From an uncultured Clostridia bacterium (GTDB lineage: Bacteria; Bacillota; Clostridia; Oscillospirales; Acutalibacteraceae): a DNA stretch of 8,047 bases. The notes under the pieces were generated by a model, which did not search any database, was not told the origin of the DNA, and was given only the letters and a program-made list of their open reading frames with translations. A program made the position numbers and the translations under genes. The stretch's first letter is position 1, and each line of letters begins with the position of its first letter. Positions 1 to 6,586 of this stretch are shown here, piece by piece. The stretch is taken from positions 1 to 8,047 of the forward strand of contig CALDHV010000033.1 of assembly GCA_937902305.1 (NCBI GenBank). Reading direction: 5' to 3'.

Positions 1-43
1 TTCGCACGAAAAGATTGTCTTTCGGCTACAATATCCCTATCTT

Positions 44-70
44 GCCTCGCCCAAAGGGAGGCTTTTTCTT
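44..70 (+). terminator. Rho-independent terminator of an upstream gene
   Basis: GCCTC (44-48) pairs with GAGGC (58-62), with additional inner C-G pairs and an A-rich loop, and the stem is followed directly by TTTTTCTTT (63-71). The T-tract lies on the plus-strand side only, so it ends a plus-strand transcript entering from the left of the window. That gene itself is not in the window. Confidence 0.75.
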
Positions 71-93
71 TCGGCGCGTCGGATATGCTTGCG

Positions 94-186
94 CCGGTCG
101 TAGGGGACGATGCCCACATCGTCCCGCGCGGGCGCAAGCCCGCGAAAGGGGGCGTGGTGCGTCGGGGACGCCGCACCCTACGGCGG
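94..186. repeat. Three-hairpin palindromic intergenic element with terminal inverted repeats
   Basis: A compact GC-rich element is bounded by the inverted repeat CGTAGGG (99-105) / CCCTACG (176-182), extendable with one irregularity to CCG at 94-96 and CGG at 184-186. Inside are three successive hairpins. GGGACGATG (104-112) pairs with CATCGTCCC (117-125) around a 4-base loop. CGCGGGC (127-133) pairs with GCCCGCG (138-144) around a GCAA tetraloop. GGTGC (156-160) pairs with GCACC (173-177), with a GTC/GAC inner stem. The structure is directly visible. That it is a dispersed, possibly mobile, REP-like repeat of this genome is an inference from its shape and cannot be tested from one copy. It lies between the upstream terminator and the promoter of the next operon. 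Confidence 0.6.
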
Positions 187-244
187 TATTCCTTGCTTGT
201 ACAGAAACTGACAGTAAAAAATATCAAAAAACGAAATAATTTTA

Positions 245-273
245 TTGACAAACGATAAAATGTGTGCTATGAT
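245..273 (+). promoter_or_regulatory. Sigma-A promoter of the DUF2975/HTH/DUF4153 operon
   Basis: TTGACA at 245-250 is a consensus -35 box. TATGAT at 268-273 is a near-consensus -10 box after a 17-base spacer, and the spacer ends in TGC, giving an extended -10. Transcription would start near 280, just upstream of the CGGAGGG ribosome binding site (286-292). This places the first start codon at 299 and rules out longer starts that would overlap the promoter. Confidence 0.85.
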
Positions 274-298
274 ACGGGCAAGAAACGGAGGGATCATT

Positions 299-745
299 AT
301 GTGGAACGCGGAAAAATCCGCAAAGCTGTCACTGTATCTTACCGATGCAATTTTGGTGCTGATCGCGGCAATGGCGGTGTGCTTGCCGCGGCTGGTCGGC
401 TGGTATGTTGCGGTCACGTCGCGCCACGCGCATATGCAAACGACCATCATTACCGTCTGCTATGTATGTCTCCCGGCGGTGCTGATCCTGCTGTACTCCC
501 TGCGCAGACTGCTGAAAAACATTATGAAGCAGAAAATCTTCATCAGCCAAAACGTCAGATGGCTGCGGACCCTGTCGTGGTGTTGCGTGGCGGTGAGTAT
601 CATCACGCTGGTCGCCGGGTATTTCTACCTGCCGTTCTATATCGTCGGCATAGCCGCCGGCTTTTTCTCGCTGATCTTACGGATCATCAAGAATGTCTTT
701 AACGCCGCGATCGACATCAAAGCCGAAAATGAACTGACGATATAG
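299..745 (+). CDS. DUF2975 family small membrane protein
   Basis: A 148-residue protein with about four hydrophobic helices (roughly residues 11-31, 49-67, 91-109 and 111-131). The conserved-looking segment IFISQNVRWLR (80-90) sits between helices 2 and 3, and the C-terminal tail is charged (AIDIKAENELTI). Size, topology, these motifs and an HTH gene directly downstream match the DUF2975 family (YoaS-like), which is usually paired with a YozG-type regulator. Biochemical function is not established for the family. A role as membrane partner or sensor for the downstream regulator is an inference from the pairing. ATG 299 has CGGAGGG (286-292) at good spacing. An upstream in-frame TTG at 245 lies inside the -35 box and is rejected. 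The next gene's ribosome binding site overlaps this gene's stop codon. Confidence 0.85.
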   Translation: MWNAEKSAKLSLYLTDAILVLIAAMAVCLPRLVGWYVAVTSRHAHMQTTIITVCYVCLPAVLILLYSLRRLLKNIMKQKIFISQNVRWLRTLSWCCVAVSIITLVAGYFYLPFYIVGIAAGFFSLILRIIKNVFNAAIDIKAENELTI

Positions 746-754
746 GTGACGGAT

Positions 755-958
755 ATGATCATTGTGAACTTGGACGTTATGATGGCAAAACGGAAAATGA
801 GCTCGGGAGAGCTGGCGGAAAAAATCGGCATCACCCAAGCCAACCTTTCCATATTAAAGACCGGCAAGGCAAAGGCCATCCGCTTTTCGACGCTGGAAAG
901 CATTTGTGATGTGCTGGATTGCCAGCCGGGCGATATTCTGGAGTTCCGGGAGGGATGA
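755..958 (+). CDS. YozG-like XRE/Cro-family HTH transcriptional regulator
   Basis: A 67-residue single-domain DNA-binding protein. It opens with IIVNLDVMMAKRKMS, characteristic of the YozG-type regulators that accompany DUF2975 proteins. The helix-turn-helix spans roughly residues 18-39 (ELAEKIGITQANLSILKTGK), followed by the helix RFSTLESICDVLDC and the tail QPGDILEF. It has no ligand or dimerisation domain, so it is a minimal Cro-like regulator. Its likely target is its own operon promoter at 245-273, inferred from the genetic linkage. GTG 746 directly follows the upstream stop and is possible, but AGGTGA (744-749) sits 5 bases before ATG 755 and the family normally begins MIIVNLD, so 755 is preferred. 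The downstream gene starts immediately after its stop codon. Confidence 0.88.
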   Translation: MIIVNLDVMMAKRKMSSGELAEKIGITQANLSILKTGKAKAIRFSTLESICDVLDCQPGDILEFREG

Positions 959-2548
959 ATGATGGACGAAAACAAAACCGGCGGTTTGCCGGACTATGAT
1001 GCCGTGTCGGGCGCTCTGATCCGCCCGATACAGCCGTGGAGCACGCGGGATACGGTGTATGCCATCGCCACGGCGGTGGCGGCGGTCATTTTTGTGTCAC
1101 TGGCGTTGTTCGGCGGCTTTCATTTGGGCTATACCGTTTCCTTTGTGTTGCTGTTTGTGCTTTTCAATCTGTATTTGGTCAAGGGGCAAAAGAAATACAC
1201 CCCGTTTTCCGTGCTATGCGGCGTTGCATCGGTCCTGCTGTCGGTGGTATTTTCCATTTATGATGAGGTCAATTTCGCCCTTTTTCTGACCGATCTGTTG
1301 CTCCTGTGGATATTCCTGTCGGTCAGCTATGTGGATGGGCGGCGCGTGATCACCGAGGCTCTGCACACGGCGATCGTCACGCCGTTCGTGAATATCGGCG
1401 AGCCGTTCCGCGCTTTCGGGCAATACAACCGAGATAACAACAAAAAAAGCCCCAATCGGCAGATACTGGTGGGACTGGCGATCTCGGTGCCGATCCTGGC
1501 GGTGGTTTTGCCCCTGCTCATCAGTGCGGACGCGGCATTTGAGGGGCTGATGAAATCGCTCTTTGCCGATTGCGCGTTGGTTATTTTGAAGATCGTTTTG
1601 GGGCTTTTGCTGGCGGTGTATTTGTTTGCCAAGCTCTTTGCCGTTCGCAACCGGCTCGGTACGCCGCAGACGGCACCGGGTGAGGATGCCGTGCGCAAGG
1701 GCTTTTCCCCGGTGACGGGGGCAACGGTGCTGTCGGTTTTGTCGGTGCTTTACTTTGTGTATCTGCTGTCCCAGCTTGCGTATTTTTTCAGCGCGTTTTC
1801 GGGGATATTGCCGCAGGATTACACCTTCACCGTTGCCGATTACGCCCGCCGCGGCTTTTTTGAGCTGTGCGGTGTGTGCTGTATCAATTTGGGGCTGTTG
1901 GCTTTGATCATCGGGTTTGTCAAGCGTCGGCAGGAGCAAAAGCATTATATTTCCGTGAAGATCACGGCGACGCTGATCTGTGTTTTTTCGCTGGTCTTTG
2001 TGGCAACTGCCGTTTCCAAGATGCTCCTGTATATCAAAAGCTTCGGTCTGACCCGCTTGCGGCTGGAAACCTCCCTGCTGATGGTGCTGATGGCGGTAAT
2101 GTTCATCGGCGTATTGATCTTTGTGTTCACGCGCCGTTTCCCGATGGCGAAATATGCGGTGGTATCCGTTGCCGTGATGGCGTTGCTGGTCGGCTTTGCC
2201 GATGTGGACAGAACGGTCGCGGAATACAATGTCCGCGCTTACCAAGAGGGAATATTGAGCGAAATAGATGTGGCGTATCTGGGCGCGCTGTCGGATTCCG
2301 CCGTGCCACAGCTCGAAAAGCTGATGAAAAGCAAGGACAAAGAGGTCAAGCGGGCGGCACAACTGGAGCTTTACCGCGTTGCCAAAAGATACTACGACAT
2401 CACCGATACCGACATCAAGGAAAAGAACCCCTCCGCGTGGGAAAGCGATAGCTACGCGCGTACGCGGGCGAAGAGGATCGTCGTCAGCCATAAAAAGCTG
2501 TTGTTGCAAATCGAAAAAAGTCCTTACTCCTATCAAGTGACGATATAA
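959..2548 (+). CDS. DUF4153/DUF4173-type polytopic membrane protein
   Basis: A 529-residue integral membrane protein with about eleven predicted helices: roughly 34-54, 57-74, 84-101, 105-124, 168-189, 205-225, 255-281, 301-321, 331-354, 370-391 and 396-416. A soluble C-terminal region of about 110 residues follows. The stretch KMLLYIKSFGLTRLRLET (354-371) and the post-membrane segment EIDVAYLGALSDSAVPQLEK (435-454) resemble the DUF4153/DUF4173 family, often found next to DUF2975 and YozG-like genes in Firmicutes. No enzymatic motif was seen and the function is unknown. Translation starts at ATG 959 or the adjacent ATG 962; GGGAGGG (948-954) gives better spacing to 962. It directly abuts the regulator gene, so all three genes are probably one transcript ending at the 2561-2606 hairpin. 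Confidence 0.78.
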   Translation: MMDENKTGGLPDYDAVSGALIRPIQPWSTRDTVYAIATAVAAVIFVSLALFGGFHLGYTVSFVLLFVLFNLYLVKGQKKYTPFSVLCGVASVLLSVVFSIYDEVNFALFLTDLLLLWIFLSVSYVDGRRVITEALHTAIVTPFVNIGEPFRAFGQYNRDNNKKSPNRQILVGLAISVPILAVVLPLLISADAAFEGLMKSLFADCALVILKIVLGLLLAVYLFAKLFAVRNRLGTPQTAPGEDAVRKGFSPVTGATVLSVLSVLYFVYLLSQLAYFFSAFSGILPQDYTFTVADYARRGFFELCGVCCINLGLLALIIGFVKRRQEQKHYISVKITATLICVFSLVFVATAVSKMLLYIKSFGLTRLRLETSLLMVLMAVMFIGVLIFVFTRRFPMAKYAVVSVAVMALLVGFADVDRTVAEYNVRAYQEGILSEIDVAYLGALSDSAVPQLEKLMKSKDKEVKRAAQLELYRVAKRYYDITDTDIKEKNPSAWESDSYARTRAKRIVVSHKKLLLQIEKSPYSYQVTI

Positions 2549-2560
2549 CGCTCCCTTTAG

Positions 2561-2606
2561 ATAAGGAAACAGCCCCGACATCTCTGTCGAGGCTGTTTCC
2601 TTTATC
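2561..2606. terminator. Strong hairpin terminator between convergent operons
   Basis: AAGGAAACAGCC (2563-2574) pairs with GGCTGTTTCCTT (2591-2602). After a single C-A mismatch, CGACA (2576-2580) pairs with TGTCG (2585-2589) around a TCTC loop. The stem begins 15 bases after the plus-strand stop at 2548, and the minus-strand gene ends at 2613 on the other side. The arms carry A-rich and T-rich ends, so it can act in both directions, but no long separate T-tract follows on either strand. Confidence 0.8.
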
Positions 2607-2612
2607 CTTGAT

Positions 2613-3512
2613 TTACGGGTGCGGGTAGTAGAAGATGCCGCGGCCGTAGCCGACCGGCAATCCGTCCTCCAGCCGCTTGGCATACGCGCGCCGGATACCG
2701 GTGTCGCGCGGGAGATTGGCAACGTCCTTATAATCGCAGTTGCCGAAAATGCGCCACAGATCCCAGTAGGTGTCGTCGTCGTTCCACTCGACCAGCTCAA
2801 AGAAATCCATAAACTGCAATATCCGGCTGTTCTGCGGCAGGAAATCGTAGTGCGGCGGATACAACAGCCACGAGTGGCAGTGGAAGCGGATTGGCTCGCC
2901 GGGGAAATGCGGTGCAAAGAACGCTGCCGCCTCGCGGAACGATTGCTCCACCTCCTCCTTGATGAGCGGCCCGAAGGACGGGATGTGGATGTTGACCGCT
3001 TTCAGTCCGGCGGGAAGATGTACCTTGCCGTCCGGGGAGTTGATCTCGGGTAGCGTGGTCATCTCAAATTGCAACCGGGTGAAGCCAAACCGATCCACCG
3101 CGAAAAAGCGCGGAAACCAGTCCGCTACGAAGCTACCCCAAATGCCGCGCATATCGTAGCATTCGATCAGCTTTGCCCGCAGGTCGAGCATCGAGTCGCG
3201 GTACACCTTTTCGGGCAGGCCTGCCTTGTCGTACTCCGCCTTGAGTGGCTCGGCAAGCAGGATGAACAGCAACAATTCGACCGTTTCGGTCGGCTTGCCG
3301 ATCTGCGGCACCAGCTTTTTGATCTGCTTGAGTATATCCGTGATCTGCTCGGTGGTCTTTTCCGCCGGATAGCGGGAAAGCTGGGCGACAAAGGCATCCT
3401 TCACCGGGCTGTTTTCGATCGCGGTCAGCGCGTCATCCAATGCCGCGATCGCCCCGCCGGGGTAATCGTAGCTAACGCAGAATTGCTTTACGAAAGAGCG
3501 GTTCAGTTCCAT
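2613..3512 (-). CDS. NAT_N/GNAT_C-type acyltransferase domain protein
   Basis: A 299-residue soluble protein that fits the two-domain 'acyltransferase domain-containing protein' family. It has a helical N-terminal NAT_N-like domain (about 1-130) and a GNAT-like C-terminal domain (about 135-290). Recognisable segments are RDSMLDLRAKL, WFPRFFAVDRFGFTRLQFE (132-150), KAVNIHIPSFGPL (171-183) and FHCHSWLLYPP (210-220). The acyl donor and acceptor are not established for this family; transfer of an acyl group to a sugar or amine is a guess from context. It is the last gene of the minus-strand operon. Its ATG (3510-3512) lies inside the end of the oxidoreductase gene, a 10-base overlap that suggests translational coupling. 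No truncation is seen. Confidence 0.75.
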   Translation of the reverse strand: MELNRSFVKQFCVSYDYPGGAIAALDDALTAIENSPVKDAFVAQLSRYPAEKTTEQITDILKQIKKLVPQIGKPTETVELLLFILLAEPLKAEYDKAGLPEKVYRDSMLDLRAKLIECYDMRGIWGSFVADWFPRFFAVDRFGFTRLQFEMTTLPEINSPDGKVHLPAGLKAVNIHIPSFGPLIKEEVEQSFREAAAFFAPHFPGEPIRFHCHSWLLYPPHYDFLPQNSRILQFMDFFELVEWNDDDTYWDLWRIFGNCDYKDVANLPRDTGIRRAYAKRLEDGLPVGYGRGIFYYPHP

Positions 3513-4573
3513 TTGATCTCGACCTCGTGTCTGGTTTCGGCGGATGCGTAGATCGCGTCGAGGATTTTCATCAGCTTAACGCCGTCTTTGGCGGGATTGC
3601 GGCAGGGAGTGCCGTTCTGCACGCAGTCGAGGAAATGGGAGATCTCGCGGCAGAAGCTCGGCTGAAAATCGAAATCCGACCGACTGCGAAGCTTGGTGTT
3701 TGCCAGCCGCCCGCCAAGCTCGGTGCTGATGGTCAGATCGTTGGTTACGGACGCGCCGCCCTTGGTGCCGAACAGCTTGATGTAGCTTTCGTCCTCGGGG
3801 ACATTGAGCTCAAATGCGGTCTCGACCGACAGCACTGTGCCGTTGTCAAAGCGAATGAGCGCGGTGGCGAGGTCTTCGACGGTGCAATCGTCGTGGTCGG
3901 TGCGATCCTTGGACATATACGGCGGCAGATCCTTCACGCCGGGGCGGTTGAGCAGCTTGCGGAAGGTCGCACCGTAGACGGACACCGGCTTGACATCTGT
4001 GCCGAGCAGATAGCAGACCAGGTCGATGACGTGCACACCGAGGTCGATCAGCGGGCCGCCGCCGGAGCGGGATTTATCCGCAAACCAGCCACCCGGATTG
4101 CCGTGACGGCGCAGGTTGTTGACCTTGGCGTAGTAAATGTCGCCGAAGGTGCCGTTGTCGATGTATTCCTTGAGCAGAGCACAATCCTGCCCGAAGCGGC
4201 GCACAAAGCCGATCATCAGCACCTTGCCGCTTTCGGCGGCGACCTTTTCCATTTCCTCCGCCAGCGGGGCGTTGAGCGCCATCGGCTTTTCGCACAGCAC
4301 GTTTTTGCCGGCGCGGAGCGCCTTGATCGCACATTCCGCGTGGGCGTTGTTCCACACGCAAACGCTGACCGCGTCCAGCTCGGGGAGCGCCAGCATCTCA
4401 TCGAGGTTTTCATACAGGCGGGTGACACCGTGCTTTTCGCCCATTTCTTTTAGGCGCGCACCGTTGATGTCGCAGAAGGCATACAGCTCCGCGCGGGGAT
4501 CGTTCTTGTATGCGTTGATATGGCTGTCCGAGATATTGCCGACGCCGATGATGCCGATTTTGATTTTTTCCAT
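3503..4573 (-). CDS. Gfo/Idh/MocA-family NAD(P)-dependent oxidoreductase
   Basis: A 356-residue protein of typical family length. The N-terminal Rossmann domain carries the dinucleotide motif GIIGVGNIS (7-15) and the acidic end of beta-2, FCDIN (33-37). The signature CEKPMA (94-99) includes the usual catalytic Lys96. The C-terminal domain has GGGPLIDLGVHVID (171-184), whose His181 is the usual second active-site residue. Family members oxidise or reduce a sugar or cyclitol hydroxyl using NAD(P); the substrate cannot be predicted here. ATG 4573 has GGAGG about 7 bases upstream, within the last codons of the preceding isomerase gene, leaving only 4 intergenic bases. The frame stays open upstream, but that portion is antisense-like sequence over the isomerase gene and is not part of the protein. 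It is the middle gene of the operon. Confidence 0.92.
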   Translation of the reverse strand: MEKIKIGIIGVGNISDSHINAYKNDPRAELYAFCDINGARLKEMGEKHGVTRLYENLDEMLALPELDAVSVCVWNNAHAECAIKALRAGKNVLCEKPMALNAPLAEEMEKVAAESGKVLMIGFVRRFGQDCALLKEYIDNGTFGDIYYAKVNNLRRHGNPGGWFADKSRSGGGPLIDLGVHVIDLVCYLLGTDVKPVSVYGATFRKLLNRPGVKDLPPYMSKDRTDHDDCTVEDLATALIRFDNGTVLSVETAFELNVPEDESYIKLFGTKGGASVTNDLTISTELGGRLANTKLRSRSDFDFQPSFCREISHFLDCVQNGTPCRNPAKDGVKLMKILDAIYASAETRHEVEIKWN

Positions 4574-4577
4574 TGTC

Positions 4578-5414
4578 TTATCCTCCGTAGATTTCATTGA
4601 TGAGCGAGGTGAGATAGTCCTTCGCCTCGATAATGTCCTTTGCCTGCTGTTCGCCGGTGATTTCGCGCTCGATGGTGATGTAGCCGTCATAGCCCAACTC
4701 GTGCAGACGGGTGATGAATGCGCGGAAATCGACCTTGCCCTCACCGATCTTGGTCTCACAGCCCAGTTCCATACCGTTGGTCGGATAGGTGCCGTCCTTG
4801 GCGTGGACATTCCTGACATATTTGCCGATCACATCCAGCGCGTCCACGGGGTTTGCCTTGCCGTACAGAATGAGGTTGGCGGTATCGAGGTTGACGCCGA
4901 GGTTGTCCGCGTCAATCATCTCGAAGCAACGGAGCATGGCAACGGGCGTTTCCTGCCCGCTTTCAAAGAGGAAAAGCTGTCCGTTCGCCTTGCAGTGATC
5001 CGCGACGATCTTGATGGCATTGCACAAGCCCGCCAGCTCGGGGTCGTTCGGGTTTTCGGGGATGAAGCCGACGTGGGTCACGACCTGCCCGATGCCCAGC
5101 TTCTTGGCAAAATCCGAGCCGTGGCAGAGGTTTTGCGTGCGGACGTGACGATAGGCGGGGGGCACCAGCCCCAGCGTAGAGGGGCCACTGCGGAAATCCC
5201 AGATATGCGGGCCCTCCCAGCCGCACCACAGCGCGGTGGGGGTGACGCCGTATTTTGCCATCAGTCCGTTGACGGCGTTTGCCATTTCATCGGTCATCAA
5301 GTGGAGCTTCCATGCGTCAATTTGACAGTTGTCGATGCCGTTGTCGTGAAGCATTTTCAGCTTCTTTTCCATAATTTCCGGTTGATCCAGTATAACGCAA
5401 GTACCGACTTTCAT
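4578..5414 (-). CDS. Sugar phosphate isomerase/epimerase-like TIM-barrel protein
   Basis: A 278-residue xylose-isomerase-like TIM-barrel (AP endonuclease 2 superfamily) protein. The expected metal ligands are in place: Glu151 in FESGQET, Asp177 in NLDTAN, His204 in VHAKD and Glu249 in ITIERE, plus His114 in THVGF. The GEGKVDF segment (224-230) is typical of the family. Members catalyse isomerisation, epimerisation, dehydration or elimination on sugars and inositols, so the exact reaction is open. ATG 5414 has GGGAGG at 9-10 bases upstream, and the promoter's -10 box (5445-5450) lies between it and farther in-frame ATGs (5453, 5462), so those are rejected. It is the first gene of the minus-strand operon; pairing with a Gfo/Idh/MocA gene suggests that the two act on one substrate. 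Confidence 0.88.
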   Translation of the reverse strand: MKVGTCVILDQPEIMEKKLKMLHDNGIDNCQIDAWKLHLMTDEMANAVNGLMAKYGVTPTALWCGWEGPHIWDFRSGPSTLGLVPPAYRHVRTQNLCHGSDFAKKLGIGQVVTHVGFIPENPNDPELAGLCNAIKIVADHCKANGQLFLFESGQETPVAMLRCFEMIDADNLGVNLDTANLILYGKANPVDALDVIGKYVRNVHAKDGTYPTNGMELGCETKIGEGKVDFRAFITRLHELGYDGYITIEREITGEQQAKDIIEAKDYLTSLINEIYGG

Positions 5415-5444
5415 ATCGTTTTCCTCCCTTTTGTCTTTTCCATC

Positions 5445-5473
5445 AGTATACATTTTTTTCAAGGGGAGGTCAA
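5445..5473 (-). promoter_or_regulatory. Promoter of the isomerase/oxidoreductase/acyltransferase operon
   Basis: On the minus strand, TTGACC (5473-5468) and TATACT (5450-5445) are separated by exactly 17 bases. Transcription would start near 5438, leaving a leader of roughly 25 bases before ATG 5414. The match is strong for a regulated sugar operon, which would suit control by a repressor or by a ligand-gated AraC protein encoded divergently. Confidence 0.8.
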
Positions 5474-5642
5474 CCCTTATTTCTTGCTGTAAATCGTTGT
5501 TATCTTGCTTTTTTTGCGATTTTGCGGTACGGATTTGCCGATACGGTGTAGTTGGGAAGTGATGCTGTTCCGATTTTGCAGAAAAAACAACGAGATATTG
5601 CCGATTTTTATTGTGGGATTGCTTTTTCTGGCAGGAAAGGGC
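5474..5642. promoter_or_regulatory. Candidate operator region with direct repeats between divergent operons
   Basis: No convincing gene lies here. Between the two promoters the 9-base word CGATTTTGC occurs twice in the same orientation (5517-5525 and 5571-5579, 54 bases apart). A partial third copy, CGATTTTTA, is at 5602-5610. A second word, TTGCTTTTT, occurs at 5505-5513 and 5619-5627. AraC-family proteins commonly bind direct repeats, so these are candidate sites for the adjacent regulator. The words are T-rich and short, so chance repetition is possible. Confidence 0.4.
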
Positions 5643-5671
5643 TTGCTAAATGTAAACGGACGGGATATAAT
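5643..5671 (+). promoter_or_regulatory. Promoter of the araC-nagA-nagB operon
   Basis: TTGCTA (5643-5648) and a perfect TATAAT (5666-5671) are separated by 17 bases. Transcription would start near 5678, followed by AAGGGA (5681-5686) and GTG 5697. The promoter lies inside the longest open frame of the regulator, which shows that the true start of translation is downstream. Confidence 0.8.
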
Positions 5672-5696
5672 CGACTATAGAAGGGACGGTGATTTC

Positions 5697-6569
5697 GTGA
5701 ACGGTCAGTATGAGAAGCATATTTACCCGGATCGCAACTTTCCGATCATTTTCCATACGGATATGCGCCGACTGGATCGGACGACTCCGGTGCCGGAGCC
5801 GATACGACAGGCGCATCTGCTGGAGGACGATGTTGGTCTGCATTGGCACGAGGGGATAGAGATATTGTGCTTTTTTCAGGGCAGTGCCTTTGTCCGCATC
5901 AACGACGAGACGATCTCGGTGGATGCGGGGCAGATCGTTTTGATCAATTCCGGGCGCTTGCACGAGATCACCGCGCTTGACTCTATTTGCGTGTATCATT
6001 GCCTGATCCTCAATGCCGATCTGTGCCATGAGTGGGGTTTTGACCCCGAAAACACCGTCTATGCCACGGTGTTTCCCGCCGCACCGTACGGCAAGCTGAT
6101 CAATGCGATCGCTACCGAGTTTAATAAGAAAGATAAGTATTATAAGACGCTGGTCACGGCTTACTGTATGGAGCTGATGGCGCGGCTGTCGCGGGAGCGT
6201 TTGTCGCGGGAGGTCGTTCCGAGCCGCGCGATCATCAAAAAGACCTCTCTTGTTCAACAGATATTGCGGTATATTCACAATAATTTCGAACAACCGCTGA
6301 CGCTGGATGATATTGGCACGGCAATGGGGTACAGCCGGTTTTATATCAGCCATATTTTTACCACCTATACCGGGATGACGGTGATAGATTATCTCCAGCA
6401 GGTGCGTATCCGGATGTCGCAGGAAATGCTGACCAAGGGCGAACTGCCGATCTCCGTGGTGGCGGAAAAATGCGGTTACCGCAACGTTTCCGCATTCAGC
6501 GCGGCATTTCGCCGCCAGACCGGGCAATCGCCGAGCGGTTACCGGCGTATCACACGGCGGCTGGATTGA
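5697..6569 (+). CDS. AraC-family transcriptional regulator with cupin sensor domain
   Basis: A 290-residue regulator. An N-terminal AraC-type cupin domain carries HWHEGIEI (49-56), a pattern HxH-x3-E, with His89 in GRLHEI; these resemble cupin metal or ligand residues. The C-terminal AraC DNA-binding domain (about 184-283) has two helix-turn-helix units, around LTLDDIGTAMGYSRFYISHI and ISVVAEKCGYRNVSAFSAAF, and ends in the typical GQSPSGYRR. The frame is open back to 5505, but TATAAT at 5666-5671 and the usual family length favour GTG 5697, preceded by AAGGGA at 5681-5686. It is divergent from the sugar-enzyme operon and precedes nagA by 17 bases, so it probably controls both. The inducer is unknown; an amino sugar or its derivative is inferred from nagAB. 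Confidence 0.88.
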   Translation: MNGQYEKHIYPDRNFPIIFHTDMRRLDRTTPVPEPIRQAHLLEDDVGLHWHEGIEILCFFQGSAFVRINDETISVDAGQIVLINSGRLHEITALDSICVYHCLILNADLCHEWGFDPENTVYATVFPAAPYGKLINAIATEFNKKDKYYKTLVTAYCMELMARLSRERLSREVVPSRAIIKKTSLVQQILRYIHNNFEQPLTLDDIGTAMGYSRFYISHIFTTYTGMTVIDYLQQVRIRMSQEMLTKGELPISVVAEKCGYRNVSAFSAAFRRQTGQSPSGYRRITRRLD

Positions 6570-6586
6570 ATTGGGGGAGTGGCGAT

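Noticed and set aside
15..239. 74-codon plus-strand frame at the left end
   Set aside because: It consists of the terminator and the palindromic element, lacks a ribosome binding site and gives a low-complexity Arg/Gly-rich product.
1214..2917. Long minus-strand open frame of 567 codons opposite the DUF4153-type gene
   Set aside because: It is antisense to a clear membrane protein gene and runs through the terminator hairpin into another gene. Its Arg/His/Gln-rich composition is typical of a reverse-frame by-product in G+C-rich DNA.
4574..4819. N-terminal extension of the oxidoreductase frame by about 82 codons
   Set aside because: It lies over the end of the isomerase gene and is Ser/Arg/Pro-rich. 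The Rossmann motif begins right after ATG 4573, which has its own ribosome binding site.
3527..5492. Overlapping plus-strand frames of 308 and 451 codons opposite the oxidoreductase and isomerase genes
   Set aside because: The minus-strand proteins carry intact family motifs and good ribosome binding sites. The plus-strand frames show no recognisable domain or initiation signal.
5505..5696. N-terminal extension of the AraC regulator to 5505
   Set aside because: A TTGCTA/TATAAT promoter lies within it at 5643-5671, and the protein from GTG 5697 already has normal family length.
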